Source of the DNA: Centropus unirufus
Lineage: Eukaryota; Chordata; Aves; Cuculiformes; Centropidae
Reading direction: 5' to 3'
Length of the DNA stretch: 64,000 nt
NCBI GenBank assembly: GCA_013397695.1
Contig: VYZI01000136.1
Coordinates: forward strand, 1,114,488 to 1,178,487
The notes under the pieces are model-generated. The model had not been told where the DNA came from. It made no database searches and saw only the letters and a list, made by a program, of their open reading frames with translations. This document shows, piece by piece, positions 25,736-40,339 of this stretch (positions are counted from its first letter, which is position 1; every line of letters starts with the position of its first letter). The translations under genes and the position numbers were made by a program.

Positions 25736-28700
25736 TATGTTTCCTTTTCATTTGGAAGTCTTATGAGTAGAAATTTATTCTAGGGTTATGGAGGGCAGTT
25801 TTGATTCATAGTCAGAGTCCTACACTATTGGGGAACCTGAGATTTGCTCACCCAGAATGAAACCCACCTCTTCTCACTGCTGTTAGGCCAAACACGAATG
25901 GAAGTGGTAACTGCCGAAGGAGAATGAAGAGGAGTGAAGAAACATAAAGGCTGCCACTCCAGTTGCAGGGAATTTTTAAGACATCACACTGAAAATCCAT
26001 CCCTCCACAATTTCTGATCTACACCCAGGAGTTTGACTTCCTTGATACTCTTCTCATAACCTTGCCTCCCATCCAGCACTAATGCTGGCTTTCAAAGGAT
26101 TTGGCTTAGATGTGGGGAGGCAAAGAAAAGTATTTTCTGAAAATTTGCCTCTGAGCCTAAGTGGCAGATGAGGTCTTCTGAAAATCTTACTTTGATAGTA
26201 GGTGGCAAGCAGGTGAGCATTTGGCTGAGAGCTGTAGAAAAATCAAGCCTGTGATGCTGAATAATGGAATATATAGTCAGGAAAGAGCTGATCTCTTACT
26301 CATATTCGCCCCCAATACTGCAAAATTGCTCACAACAACACGTTTTCCAGAATCCATTTCCATGTTAGACCAAGGCTCTTGCTTTTAGTCTGTGCAGTGA
26401 GAAAAAAGACGAGAGAAGAAACAGCACCCTGATTCTTGGACAAAAGGTTTCGTAATGAGCACAGTCTGAAATAATACAAACTTGGGCAGTTATTTTCTTT
26501 CTTGGACTCACTTGCAGAGTCAAAGCTGTGAGATTCATATTGCTAGGTGCTCCTTGATGGTCCACCATAGGATGGTGGCAGTGATATACTTGGCAACAGG
26601 ATGGTAAAAGTAGAGGCAATGAACAGAGGGATAACAAAAGGCAAGGTTTGTATGGAATGCTGGGAATTTTACTACATAGGACAGCAAGTGCAGCTGAAAA
26701 AGAAACAAACAAATTAAAAAAAAACCAACAAAACACATGTTTGTGGACAATAGTTCATTTTCCAGGTCCTGAAAGCTTCTTTCTTATTAAACCCTTGTGT
26801 AATAGCTGAGACCGATAAGGTTGCTATCTCTTACATGAGCCAAAGCCTAAAGAAATAAAGTTCTTTTTCTAGGGCTTGATAATCAGACCTCCTTTCATCT
26901 ACAGCCCACATTCATTTATTAAATTATGTTATAAAAATTAATTGGGGCAGGAATCCCCCAGTATGCATAATGTTTTGTAAGAAGTGGCATTAGCTGAAGA
27001 TCTTCCCAATAGAGATGCCTACCCCTGAAATCCCAGGAACCAGGCTCACCATACTCAATTCTTTAATGTACCTTCTCTAGTTGTTTAAGTTTTTGCCAGA
27101 AAAGCAGGGAATGCTGCTACATGTCAAAGCCCTTGTTGGAGCAGCTTCTGCTGACAGCCTGTACATTGGCAGTTGATTTTCAAAATCCAAAAATGCAGCT
27201 GATTTTCAGTGGTGTAAATGCAATTGGGATTTGCTGCAGGTGCAGAGCACTGGAGAATCAGATCCAGGGCCAGTGACATCAGTACCCTCTCTTCCTCCAC
27301 ATGTGCTGCTCATTACTTTGACCCACTGATGTCTGTGTTGATTTATGCCATGAGCCACAAAAAGAAAAGGGGAGGAGAAAAAAATAAGCATTCAGTTCTC
27401 CTATGAGAACAGAGCTCATTTGCTATAAAGCTAATTATTTGCTTCATTCCAGGGTCTGAGTAATTCACCTCCTGGATCTGAAAGTACTTCTTAGCCTAAT
27501 GAAGATCAAAATGAAAACATTCAATGTGTTCCTTCGCATTTCTGAGTGGAAAGAAGACACTGACCCTATCCTTTAACTCTCTGAAGATGCATAATTAGGT
27601 TTTGGAGTTAAAACAAAAGCTTTTGAACAAGAAATAAGGTTTAGTTTCCTTTTTTTAAAATAGCAGGAGCTGAAGACAAGTTTTAAAAAGCTATGGCAAA
27701 TAGCCTCTTCATTCCTAAAGTCTTAGTAACATGCCTAAATGGGGTGGCTGAAAGTACTTGGTTAAGAAAACAAATTATTGGACTCACTTCAAAAGTCAGC
27801 AGAGGAAGTCCTTTCTCTGCTCTTAGCTAGAGGTTAAGCTAGACATGATGTTGCCTTTTGTGATTAAATACTGCAAAATTTCTTGTATGTTTGGGTCAGT
27901 CACAGGCTTGCTCTGCCACTAGTCCAGGTTGATGAGACATGAGTTACCTACTTTCCTGAAGACATTCAGCCATACTGGCATGAAGTAATGCTCGTGGTGC
28001 AGTGCCCCATCCTTCACAGAGACATATGAAAGGTTCTGGAGACCCACTAGCTTTATTAAGGCATAGATAAGGGGAGGGGGCGATTTCCTTCCTATAAGCA
28101 CATATGCAGTATCGTTAGGCTATTAATAGGAACTCCAGGGCTTCAATGTAACAGCAGATACTTTAATAAACTTATCAGTTTTCCTCAGACTGTTTTCTAC
28201 AAATCCCAGGGGAGAATGTGGTCTCTGGACTGCCTCTGAGCCCATGAAAAGTAATTAAGAAATCAAAACAATTGTCAGCAAGCTAAGTTTGCTATTCAGG
28301 GATCTGCTCCTCAGAAGGAAACACTGAAATATCTGCAAAACAAAAAAAAAATGTTGAGAACTTCTGCACAAGGGAAAGTAGAAACTACAAAAACCAGCAT
28401 TATTCGCTGTTAAATTGTTAATACTAATATCCTCACTTAACTAGAATCATTCAGGGCACAATGCACTTCCTCCTAGAGCACCGTAAGCCCTGCAGGATAG
28501 CTGCACTCCTGCAACTCTTGTTATCAATCCGCATGCTCTGGCTTTCACCTGATGTGACATTTTGTGAAAAACACCAAGCCTTTTTTTTCCCTTCAGTGTG
28601 AAAAATTCCCAGCAGAAATAATAGATCTGGGATTTGGATGTGTGTTGCTCTTAAGGGTTTTTCAATGTCACTTAGAGCCTTTGCTGGTTTTCATGGGCTA

Positions 28701-29435
28701 CCTGCTATTAAGTGAGTATTTACTTACCTTGTTACCGTTCCATCTTTATTTCATGAATGAAATGTCATCCCTTTCATGCAGAGGTGGTTTTCTTGTTTCC
28801 TTGTGCATCAAGCCATTTTGCTGCTGGAACAGTGAATTTCCCTCCACTGGCACCTCCCACAAGCTGCTTTCGCTTGTGTAGACATGGGGTGTCTGTAAGA
28901 TATGAAAAAAACAAACCAATTCAAAAATGGTAGAGAAAATCCCTTTTTTTGAGCTACAGAGACCACTATGCAGCGCAGTTAGGGTGTAAGGGCCCTCCTT
29001 TCTAAGTAAATTCTGCCTGCCTGATTGCCCATTGCCTGCATCATTGCCCATTGCCCGCTACCCCCAAGGAACCATCTGGGGACAGTGAAGTGAGAAACTT
29101 GTGAGCATAACAAAATTAAGTATGCTGGAGGGGTGAATCGAGCTAGCTGCACCTTCATGGGTCCAGTGTTTGCAGAGGCAGAGAGGCAGAAACAGATCCT
29201 AAATATTGGACAGAGTTGGCTGAAACACGGAGTGTCCAAACCCTCTTGAACCACAGGGGAACTGCAAGACATGAAGTTGTTTCTGCCTAAGGATGTTGAC
29301 AGGCAAAGTCTGGGTTACAACCACTGCTCTTTCTGTTTTCCAGCAAACAGGGGCGAATGCCGTCAAATCCAGCTCCTCTGCGAGCAGCTAAAACAAGTGG
29401 CCATTCAACAACAACTCAATTCCCCTCTATTCCAT
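25736..29435. other. Intergenic, no gene recognised
   Basis: AT-rich unique sequence. A small imperfect duplication of the ATTGCCCATTGCC type lies near 29,023-29,060. No coding region supported. Confidence 0.5.
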
Positions 29436-29960
29436 TCTCGTCACGACTCACCTGGCGCCCTGCACTCAGTTCTGGAGTCCCCAGCACAGGAAGGACATGA
29501 ATCTGTTGGAGCAAGTCCAGAGGAGCCCACAAAAGTGATCAGAAGGCTGGAGCACCTTGCATTTGAGGACAGGCTGAGAGAGCTGGGGTTGTTCAGCCTG
29601 GAGAGGAGAAGCCTGCAGGGAAATCTAGCAGCCTTCCAGCTGAAGGGAGCTACAGGAAATCTGGGGAGGGGTTCTTTATCAGGGAGTGCAGGGATAGGAT
29701 GAGAAGGAACTTTTTTAAGCTGAAAAAGGGGAGATTGAGGTGAGATCTTAGGAAGAAATATTTTCCTGTGAGGGTGGTGAGGCACTGACATAGATTGCCC
29801 AGAGAAGTCATGTCTGACCCATCCCTGGAGGTGTTGAAGGCCAGGTTGGATGAGGCTTAGAGCAGCCTGGTCCAGAGGAAAGCGTCAGTACCAATAGCAG
29901 GGCACTGGGACTCGGTGATCTTTAATGTCATTCCAACCCAAACCATTCTATGATCCTATG
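29436..29960 (+). mobile_element. CR1 3' fragment
   Basis: Sense CR1 3' region. It contains GTTCTGGAGTCCCCAGCACAGGAAGGACATG, GGCTGGAGCACCTTGCATTTG, GACAGGCTGAGAGAGCTGGGGTTGTTCAGCCTGGAGAGGAGAAG, and AGGTGTTGAAGGCCAGGTTGGATGAGGC. It ends near CCATTCTATGATCCTATG. This explains the 143-codon open frame that crosses it (29,271-29,702), which is not a real gene. Confidence 0.92.
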
Positions 29961-32900
29961 GAATTCCTATGGTGGGTGAATTTTATAGAACTAATAGTTG
30001 ATACTCACCTCTGTGTGCAGGAAGCTTCCGGAAGCAATAAAGAAATGAGGATGCAGACAGACACAGGCTAGCATGAAGCAGACATACCTGCGTACAATTG
30101 AATATTCTGCTTTTCATTTTACCCTTCTTCCCTGTTCAGCATCGTAACCTGAAAATAGGCAGAGCCTACCATGTAAGGCATAGGGACACCTGTAGTTCTT
30201 CTATAGCAAGACTAAATCCCTCAATAAGCACAGCATCCCTGATAAACCATTAAATCTACCTTTAAAACACAGATTCAAAAATTCTTGAGCCAGTGAAGAA
30301 CAGACCTAACTGAGAATGGGTTGGACCTTCTAAGGATTCACGCTCCTCCAGCAGGACAGCTGTCATACTCTGATAACCCTGGGTAGATATTTCTTCAATG
30401 ACTTTTCTTCCATAATTTTCTCCATTTGCTTTCTGAAGCCATATAAATGACGAGCTTCTGCAGTATCTTGCTGTGAGAGGTGCTGCAGATGACAGGATGC
30501 TTTGTGAAAAGGGTCCTCCTTTTGTTTGTTTCCTTTCAATTTCTGTTGTGAAAAAAAAAGATTCCAATAATCCCTTCTGAGGATTTTAAAAATTTTTTTA
30601 AATATCTTTGTGTTAGATATGATATCAATTTTCTGTGCTTATAAATGCCTGAAGTCTTACCTGCAGTTCCACATCGAGTCTAAGGAAGTTCTCTCTAAGT
30701 CAGAAATTAATTGGAGTATGTCCAGGGTTCAGCAAATGTGATAATGTGTAAAAATGACCTGAATGAACACAGAAATAAATGAGATATTTCTAGACTAGAA
30801 ATACGAAGACCAAAGGGAGAATATAATGCTCTTCCCATCTGGAAAATACAGCACATATAAAAAGATGGATCATTGCTCTGCGTCTGGCGCATACTTTTGG
30901 GGGCAGGACACAAATTAACAAGGTTTTGTTTAGAAATTAAGATGACCTTCCTAAGTATAAATCTCCCAGCAAATCAGCTGGGGAGAGTGGGAATCCCCAG
31001 ATCCTGGTAAGTTGCAAGAGTAATGCAAGCATCCCAGATGGATGGACCAGTTGTCTGTTCCCATTTCTCAGCCTACCTGGTCCCCACCATTCCTGCAACC
31101 CCAATTTCATTCAGAGGATGACCATCTTTTATAATGCCACCTTAGCTTTCTTGTCAGTCTTTCTCAAAATGGCTTGGGAAGAGCATTCCCTTTTTCCTCT
31201 CAAATATGCTGAACAGTGCATAGCACATCATTTACCTCTATGAGGTTTCCCCACTCTAAATAATGTGGCAATCAAACCTCCACAGGTCACACTTGCTTCA
31301 TATGGTGAAGCAGTTTTTTCCAGTTGGCATGTGCTTAGCAACTGTGCCTAAGCTAGTTGTCTTCAAACACCAACAGCTGCAGATAGATTGATTCACTTAC
31401 ATCGTAAGTGGGGAATCGCTGAGAAAGACAATAAATATAGCCACAATACACATTTTAGTCCAACAGTAAGTTTCCTCTTTCAGTATCGTATGTTTCCCAT
31501 GCAAGGTGGGAGATTCCTCAAGCACACGATCTTTCATATATTAAGCAGCTCTAGTGTGATAAGCTTTATCGACATTGTTAAATGAATTCTGCCAAGGAAT
31601 GGACTTGTGGCCTATTCCCCAGCTTCTCACACCACAAAATCATAACTCTTGATCCCTGGCTCCGGTTTGGATCATTCTAGCTCTCTGCAAGGCTCACTGT
31701 AAGGACCTCTTATAGAAGACAACATGAGTGAGACAAGATTTGGGGTTAATCTTTCTGCCCCTGTACAGTTTTCCAACACTAAAGCCTGGTTTTGCATCCT
31801 TAAATATCCCTGGGGACCTTCCCATAACAACAAAACAGGATATGAAATCTAGACCCTCCACTTGGCATTGCTGATAAAAAATCATCCCTCAAGGGCTTTA
31901 TAGTATGGACATGGTCTATTCACGATGAGACTAACACAAAAAATGCAGAGATGAAGCACGCTGCATTACTTGGTCTCAAAGTGGATTCCTTCTTTGTCTC
32001 CTTTTATTTACTAGAACAGACATACGTTTCAGCTCCCACACTCTCCAGATGAATGTTAGTGAGAATAGAATCAGATCCCTACATTTGTTCTGAACATGCC
32101 TTTTTTGATCAGATGGACTTGTTTGTTTTTGCAGAACGAGAATGGGGGATAAAAATGAGAGAAAATAGCCCAAAATTTCCTTTTTTATCTCTTTTGTTCG
32201 GTATTTCCAGTATAAAATGCTTAAGCATGCACCATTTTCACTTGCATTGTGCATCTTCCTCCTTTTTTCTTACAAGGAGAAAGAAGGGTTCATTGCCCTT
32301 TTTAAGAAAGAGTATAAAATCAGGACATTTTACACCACTTCAGAAGGAAAAGAGGTATTGAGAAAAAAAAAGTAGAATTCATGGGTCCATTTTATTTCCC
32401 CTTAGCTTTTTTGTTTGGGGAGGAGGATCAAAGTCAATGTCAGGTTTTCTTTGTGTTGAACACCACAGTTTCCTAGCACAGGTTTAAAAATCCTGCAGCC
32501 TCAATTGCTGAACGATGTTGCATGTGTGCCAGGCATTCCGGCCTCCAGGCTCTGTTTTCTTTGCACTCCTGGTTGTCCAAACCCAACACAACCCACCCCC
32601 TTCTCAGATGCCTCTCTGCAGGCATCTGGTCTCCTGTCTTACCCTTATTGCCCCATCAATTATCTCTCAATCCATTCATCTCTTCAATAGCCCATGCTTT
32701 TCTTCTTTCTTTTATACGTCATCTCAGGACAGAATTAGAGGAAAAACGGCTGCTTGGACCTGTAGTTCCTTCCCTCGCTGGAGGAAGGACTCAAAACTGC
32801 ATTGAACACACCAGTGATCCATCCACTTGCTGTGACAATTCCAGAAGCAGTAAGGACCAGACCCGTAAAGAAAGTGTTGATAAATTACACTGACTTTTAA

Positions 32901-34690
32901 AGGAATTCAATGCTTGATGAGCTTTCTTAGAGCCTCAGACATTCTGGCAAAACTTTTACAGGCCTCTGTGAAGTCCCCAAGCCTGTAATCCGGTAATTAC
33001 AATGATACCTCACAGACATATGAATCAGAATAACTCCAGTGAGGATTTCGCTCATTTGCCAGAGGAACAAATAAAATTAAGCCTGATTTAGTGGTATTTA
33101 TTCGCACTAGCCAAGGAGGTTCTGTTCACTACTCTAGAAAAGAACACAAATCTAATAGTATGCCTGTAGAGTAGGGAAACTGAGGAGTAAAGTATTACCT
33201 GCCAGTTCTCTTGCTTTTTAGTCCTTCTTCCTAACAAAATAAGACTGTACAGTCACACTGTGTAAGTTTTCTGTCTTTTTACATCGTCTCTAAAGCAATT
33301 TTGGCCCAATCTTTTCAGTGTTAAACAAATTTGATGAGCAGTGCAAGTCTGAAAGATGTTATGTCAGATTGAAGATAAAATTTTCACTAAAACATTAGAT
33401 GGAAATGGTCCCCAGTGGCTCTGTGATGCAACTGAGGGAGTCTGTACCTTGTTTCATATGAGATATTTTCCACTCAGAGGAGCTGGATAATATCTGGGCT
33501 CCTTCATTGCATCTCTTCTCCACCTGAGCAGGATACTTGCTAACCGCAAGACAAGTATTGCTCTTTAAGGCAATGCTTGAGATACTTTCTCCTGAACTTT
33601 TTCAGCCCAGAATGGCAAAATGTTAGACACCATAATGTGAGCTAAAGGCTAAGAAAAATTAAAGCATAAGCAGGAGGGGAGTGTGGCTTTCATCTTTTCT
33701 TTGTTATTCATGCCGCTGCCTTTCTCAGCACTCCTCTCCCACTTATCTGGCAAATTAAAAACATAAGGAGATAAAATGAAAGGTTTCATTTCAAAAGTTC
33801 CCATTTCATCCTAAATGGTTTTCAAGCCCTTTCTGTTCTGCTGTGGATGGGACTCCTACAGTTAAGCTTTCTTCCAAGCATAAAAGGACTTCAAACACTC
33901 AAGAGCTGCACTAAACATTTGCTACATGATGCAGAAAATCAGTAATACCGTTTTGGAGAATCTCCAAAGCAGAACAATCCTGCTAATGGCCAGGTCAGCA
34001 TGCACAGTCCTAACACCTGAGATTGTCTCTGCTTGGATTCTGGGTAAACTGAGGCATAGAAGCATCCGGAGAATTTATTGCAGAATAAGCTAGTACCCTT
34101 AAAATAATAGAAGTGCAGCAGTAACTGCCCTAATGGATGGCTTACCCCTTCTCAGAGCTGAGCTGTAAGGCTTCCTCCCTTGTTATGTTCTGTCCTGCAT
34201 ATATCTGCTTGGAGATTGCATGGGGCTGAACTGGGAGGTATTTGTCAACGAAACATGCAGTCAATTAAACTCCTAGCCCAAATGTGATCAGCCAGTGCCG
34301 AGCACTCTGTTGCCCACAGGTACCAGTTGCAGCATCAGTAGTAAAGAAGAAAGAAACACAAATTTCACAAATTATTTCTGTATTCTCAACACACATAGTG
34401 GAGAGCAGAATAAGCCAGAGTGTTTTCTGGCTGCAAGGCACATATTGTATTCATACTTTTTCTGTCCAAACAGGATTATCTTGTCTGTCCTGCCTTTTGG
34501 GAATGGTCTTTGGCAGATGGCATCCCTTGAAATTGTGCTGTTTAGGAAAGCAGCAGCATAGAGTAAAACCACACCAAGGTGTACAGTACAGTGAGGTAGG
34601 GCTGAAGCCTGTGTTCTGGGGCTGTTCAGGGTCTCTGGTGGATCTAATCCACAATAGCACTCCTAAACTAACTCTTTACACCATGCAGGG
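29961..34690. other. Intergenic, no gene recognised
   Basis: No repeat family or gene recognised. A C/T-rich part at about 32.5-32.9 kb is open in three + strand frames at once, which reflects base composition rather than coding selection. Confidence 0.5.
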
Positions 34691-34850
34691 TTCCAGTGCC
34701 TCACCACCCTCACAGTAAAGAATTTCTTCCTAATATCTAAACTAAATCTTCTCTCTTTAATCTGAAAACCATCCCCCCTCATTGTTTCCCTGAAATCCCT
34801 GATAAATAGCCCCTCCCTGGCTTTCCTGTAGGCTCACTGTTTTCTACCTC
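34691..34850 (-). mobile_element. CR1 internal 3'-region fragment
   Basis: Antisense CR1: CCAGTGCCTCACCACCCTCACAGTAAAGAATTTCTTCCTAATATCTAA followed by TCTTCTCTCTTTAATCTGAAAACCATC and CTCCCTGGCTTTCCTGTAGG. The terminal 3' end is missing on the left side, where the sequence becomes unrecognisable before 34,688. Confidence 0.8.
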
Positions 34851-37800
34851 TAGAGACTTCTGAACTGAAGGGGAGGGGGAAACAAGTCAAAACCATGAAT
34901 TGTCTTTGTTTTTTTGTCATGTACAAGAGAGGAAGAATAATGCAAACCACCAGTAGACCCAATGTCTCATCTGGGAGAAAATCCTATTGCATTTGTAAGA
35001 AGCTGCTGACAGATAACTGGAAGCATTGAAAGTGTTGTTTCGTTCAAGCTGGCCCTCGCTATTTATAAGCATTCACAATGCCAGGGAGTTGGAGCTAGAT
35101 TAAATGGGAGGCACAGGAGTGACAACCAGACTTTTAAAGCAAACGAATGTGTATTTAAGATGGAGATAGGTTGTTCCCCGCACTCTGCTTAACTGCCTCT
35201 GAATGCTTCTCTTGAGTGAAGCAAAAGGATCTTGTGTGCCGAATTTCAGTTTGATTTTCTTTGCCATGTCCTCCATGGCCAACTAAGTTCAACGAATGCT
35301 AAGCATTCTTCAGTGTGAAATAACCAGAGAAGACCCCCTCAGATATCTGTCAACAGTAGCCTAAAAATAAAATCAAGTAGGCAACTGTACTACTGTGTCA
35401 TACAACCAACAAGTAGTTGCCATCTGATTGTCAAAATTAGTCTTTGCCCTGTGGTGAAAAAGAGCTTGTAGGAGGAATGGGCAATGGTTCCTCACAATCT
35501 TTGTGGTCCGTGAAACAATTGTTGTGACTATTTCAGGTGAGCAGTTGTCTCCCCCAACATCTGTGCATATGTGCAAAAACAAGCAAATATTCAAGCTACC
35601 TTGCTGAATTTCTGCTGCCTTATCCAGGGCTGAAGGTCCTTTTGATGAGTACCAGCTCATCCATAGAACCTGGCAGGACGCAGATTGTTGCACAATGGGG
35701 CACTGATGACACAAAGGATTTTTTTATGTGACTATAGGACTTCTAGTCACCCAGTGCCAGAAGGGCCCTTCCAGCATGGAAAAATGACCATTTTTATGAC
35801 GATGTGCTATGAAGGATACATTTATAAAGTCTTATAGGGGATTAAAGGATACTTTTTGCTTACTCAGTCGGTGGAGAAGAGTGGAAGGTGCACTACACAA
35901 GAGACTCAGTTCTATTTCCTCTCTGACAATGGCATAAAATACATAACCAGGGGCAATTCACTTTGACAGTTAAATGAGGTAAGTAATTTTTCTTTCCTTA
36001 CTTAAAAAAAATGTTTTGAAATCTGCTGATTAAAATAAAATTAGATCAACATGAAAAAAATATTAATAAAGCAAGTTTTTTATGTATTCTGTGAATGAAT
36101 AGTCCTCAGAGATAGCAAGAAAAAGCAACAGAGGCAGTAACATCTTTTAAAAATGCACAAATGCCACCTCTAGATTTTCCCCTGCTTTCCCTACAGAGGC
36201 CTTCCCTGAATTTCTACTTTTCCCACTGAAATACCCAGGGTGTGACTTTGTCGGGGCAGTAATTATTCTGCATTTTGGAAAAGAAAACAAAAGCATTTGG
36301 GGGAGCATCAAACAAAAAATATGTGAAGAGTGATTTATCTCCACTTTTCTACTGAATGAGAGAAGTGCTTGAGGCATGAGGTGAAGCACAACCTAGCAAG
36401 ACCTTGGGTGGGACCCATTGCTGCATGTTCAGGTGACAGTTGTCTCAGGCTGGGCTTTAGGCTCATTTGACTGTGCACATTGTGATGGAGGGGGAAGGGA
36501 ATGGTGGAAAAGAAGGAAAAGGAGGTCAGGATGTTCTCACAGGAACTCTGGGCAGGAAGGGACCTCTGGGGTCATGGAATCCTGCCGTGAGTCTCAAATC
36601 CCACCACATCCTGTAGACCCCATACTCAACCCAGCAAGCTCTACATCATGCTCAACATGTCTGGCAGTGTGTCTCTGCTCAACTAAGTTGAGTTTTACCC
36701 ATGTGCTTGAAGTGACAAGAACTTTTAGTCTCAGAGGCTTAGGCAGACACTCCCTTTATGTGGGTTTGGTCACCATCAATTATGTGCTTATTGGTCTATC
36801 TCAAGTGCTGAAACGCAGGCTTTGAGGGACAAAAAATGGTGTGCTCTGAGAGGTGTGTATAATAAACTGAATTTGTGAACTGATGTTTTCACCAATACGT
36901 TCATTCATCCATCCAAAAAATTATTTTGTCCCAAGTCAGGAGGCTTCAATGTTGACTCTAGCTCCTCAGAGGTCAGGAACTGATTTATTCAAAGCTCATC
37001 CTCATGATTGTTAATTAAAATGGTTGCTAGGCTTATTAGCAACAAGAAGAACACTTGTGAACAGAGGAAAGCAAATCTTAGTCCTGATACTCTCTGCAAC
37101 AGGTTCCATTGAACAGAGAATACAATACTTCTGTGCATCTTCCCTGCTGGAACCACAACAAGAGCCCTGCCTCTCCCTGTCCACTCTGCAATTATTCAAG
37201 AGGACTTCAATTTTCTAGTTAGCTCTCTCTTACCTGTTGGAGCTCATGAGACATATTGTAACTGCTACCCGTGTTTTTATGTGCACAAGATTTCTCTAAA
37301 CAAGTTGTTGCACCTTTCACTGAACTGATTGTGTTGTGTGGCCTTTAAAGAACTGCTTTAATTGTTGATTGAGGTGGAGTTGCAAGTCAACAACCCATCC
37401 CCTAATCATGTGGGTTTTGCCATAAGTCCGTTAGGTCTTTTTAAACCTCATAGTCTTTTAAAGTCTTTGAGCAAAACCCTTATTACGATGATATTACTAT
37501 TACGGTGGCTGGCAGTTTGTTGAGGCTCTGTGTTGTTCATGTGCCCTTTTTCTATCCCAATCTGAGGCTTTTTTTCAAAGCCCTGACATTGGGCCCTCTA
37601 AGTGATCTGCAAGCTAACACCTTCCACAACTATCTTCAGTTTCACCTCCTGTCTGCTGAGACTTATTTCTGCAAAGGCTGTGGCTTATTTCTGCAAATAT
37701 CTCCCATGTATTTGACTATTTATTAGTTATTGGTTGTACTCTGAAGGGCTCTTATTAGTCCTCTATGCTTCTCTGCTAAACGGTGACGCTCTCTGCTCTC

Positions 37801-40339
37801 GAACTCATCAGCCACTGTGAAATGGCACTATTTTGTATTACGTTAATAGCCATAAATACATGGTTCAATATTAACGACACTCCACATTTCAGAGCTGGGC
37901 TTGGTCTGCTGGACTATTAGTAAAAGGCACAGAGAGCTTTGCAATGGATCAGACATAGCGTTCTCCTCGGAGAGCAGAGTCACGAGGGTTATCTCAAATC
38001 TCCTCAGGAAAGGATGCTCAAAAAAGAAAAGTGGTTATCCCTTTGGATGAATCTAAGCATGCTGTCCCGAGATTCCTAAAATACTTCAGATTATATCCTT
38101 ATCTCATTTGTCTTTGGAGGAACCTTACATATCTCAAAGTCAGCAAACATATGACTTCCTTAGCTTAATTAGTCATTAACACAACAATCCTGTTTTCAGT
38201 ACTAGTAGCATCATATGCTTGATGTCACATTGAAGTCTGAAGAATGCTGCAATTTTGGACAAGTTTAACATAATTGAAAAATATTGCATGGCTGGAGTTC
38301 ACAGTCACTTTCTTAGCCTAAATACACACTGTTAAGTAGACACTGGTATTATTTCTTTCCCTCCCAGCCCTGTAACCTCAGTTACTCTATCATCCTGACA
38401 TCTTTCCTAAGTGGATATAATTGCAAATGTTAACACACTCCTGTTCATTCACACAGGTCAAGAAAACAAGCAAATATAAAATTAATACAAGTTAATTAGG
38501 TAGTGTTTACAGAATAATTAAAGTCTTCAAATAAAACCTCTCTGGTTTGAATAATGAATATTTGTAAATCACCATTGCCACATGAGATCATCAGCATCTA
38601 TTCCTCATTATAACTTTCAGCCTAATTTTAATAATGAGCGCCTTTTCAGTCTTACCGTGTTCTTCAGATTTAAAGTCAGCAGATAAATATGCACATAAAA
38701 AGTAAGTACCTCACATCTAACATCTCCCTGGGGGTCACATTTTACTTTGTATGATTGACTCGTTATACGCAATTAATACTGGCATGACTACTTTTTGGTA
38801 AATTAAACTAATATGTGCCCACAGAGTATAAACAGAAATATAGAATAACTTCTTTGCAAGCATAGCGGCTATAGAAAACATCAGGGACTTACTTCTACCT
38901 GCTACTCCATGTCATGTCATTTCGGTGAGGTTTAACAGCCAAGTGCTGTTGATATCCCTCGTGTTGATCTGTTCCAGAAGCCACCACATCAGCACATGAA
39001 GCAGCAGGCTGCCAGCAGTGCTCTTGGGATGCCAGACACTGGGTGAAACCTCTCCACCTCTGGCAGATCCAGATGTCCTCTGTGGTACTAACTTAGTACT
39101 TAATTTTTATCATTTCATACTTACTACTAATAATTCTATCCTATCTTCTCCTGTTATTTGCCAAGGACAGTGGCAACAAAATTTAGTGCCCATGTAAGAC
39201 GGAGCCAGAGATTTCACTCGGAGCAAAGCCTTTGCAGCAATCGGTGCCACAGTTTTGACTGTGATTTTACTGACCCCAATTAATGAACTGAGAGGAATGT
39301 CTGAACCTAATCTGTGCATTTGTTGTATGTAGAAATTTCTGCTCTGTAGAGCCTCATAGTTTCTAGTGGTCATGTTCATAAACCACAGCTCTGGTGTTTC
39401 AGATGATCTGCATCCTGACCATCACAGGTCCCATCCCTGCACCTGTATGGATGATTCAAATCTTGTGTCTTCCTTACAATCGCTCACAAACTTTAGTTAC
39501 ACATAATGGTATCTGCAAAAATGATAATTTATTCATAACTCACCAGGAACTCAACAAGATAAGGCAGACTATGTTAAAAGTAAAAACCTTGTTCTTGCAT
39601 TTTATTCTCCATCCTTTTGTTTGCTGCAGAATCAAACATGGTTTTGCAGCTCTTTTCAATTTTTCATACTGTTAACTGCCCCAGTTTGTATTTGCTGTGT
39701 GTCTTTTGTAGCTTCTTTATAAAAAAAAGAACTCTGCTATAATTCCTTTTAAATTCCTGAAGATTTTTTTTTAATGGAAAACATCCTAAATTGTGCAAAA
39801 ATAGGAGGCCAAAAGAGTGAGACTCTGTGACTGCCCTCACATTTTTCTTCATCAGTGACACAAGAAGTTGGTCTCGTTTCCTCCCTCCTTCAATGCCTTT
39901 AGCTACACCGATGCAACCACAGAAGTTCTTGTGTGGGTTTTTTTCATAGCCTCTGCCCTTCCTTGACCCTCTCAATCCAGACTATGAGCTAAGAGGTGCT
40001 ATGGTTTCTTGATGCTTTTGGAGTGCTTTTTTTAACCCCTCATGCTTAAAAAGCTTGTTGACAGTACAGGAACCTAAACTTTTTATTTTTTCCTTACCTT
40101 TACTTTCTCCCATCTTCACAAAATGACCCCATTATGTTTTCATCAAGCTGCAAAGATGATGATGGTTTCTTCTGCACCCAGCTATAAAAAAATGCCCCCA
40201 TTGCCAGCTATGGGATAAAGCATAAAACCTGAGAGGGAAGTTTTGCTTCACTTTCTTGTTTGCTCTGACTTTAATGCTGCAAAGCAGTTCAACATGACCC
40301 ATGCCTGGAAGGGATTTTAGAAAACAGGAGTGTTTAGCT
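34851..40339. other. Intergenic, no gene recognised
   Basis: AT-rich unique sequence without recognisable repeats. A 22-bp-spaced duplication of CTTATTTCTGCAAA occurs at 37,662 and 37,684. The 37.8-38.8 kb part is rich in TAAT/ATTA words and free of recognisable repeats, which is compatible with conserved non-coding DNA but not proof of it. Confidence 0.5.

Noticed and set aside
29271..29702. Plus-strand 143-codon frame
   Set aside because: The second half runs through a sense CR1 3' region, which is non-coding in the element.
32505..32893. Three overlapping plus-strand frames
   Set aside because: All three frames are open at once in a C/T-rich stretch, which indicates low stop-codon frequency and not coding constraint.
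36535..36600. Possible CR1 3' end (GGAAGGGACCTCTGGGGTCATGGAATCC)
   Set aside because: Only a short resemblance to the CR1 tail, with the order of blocks not matching; too weak to annotate.
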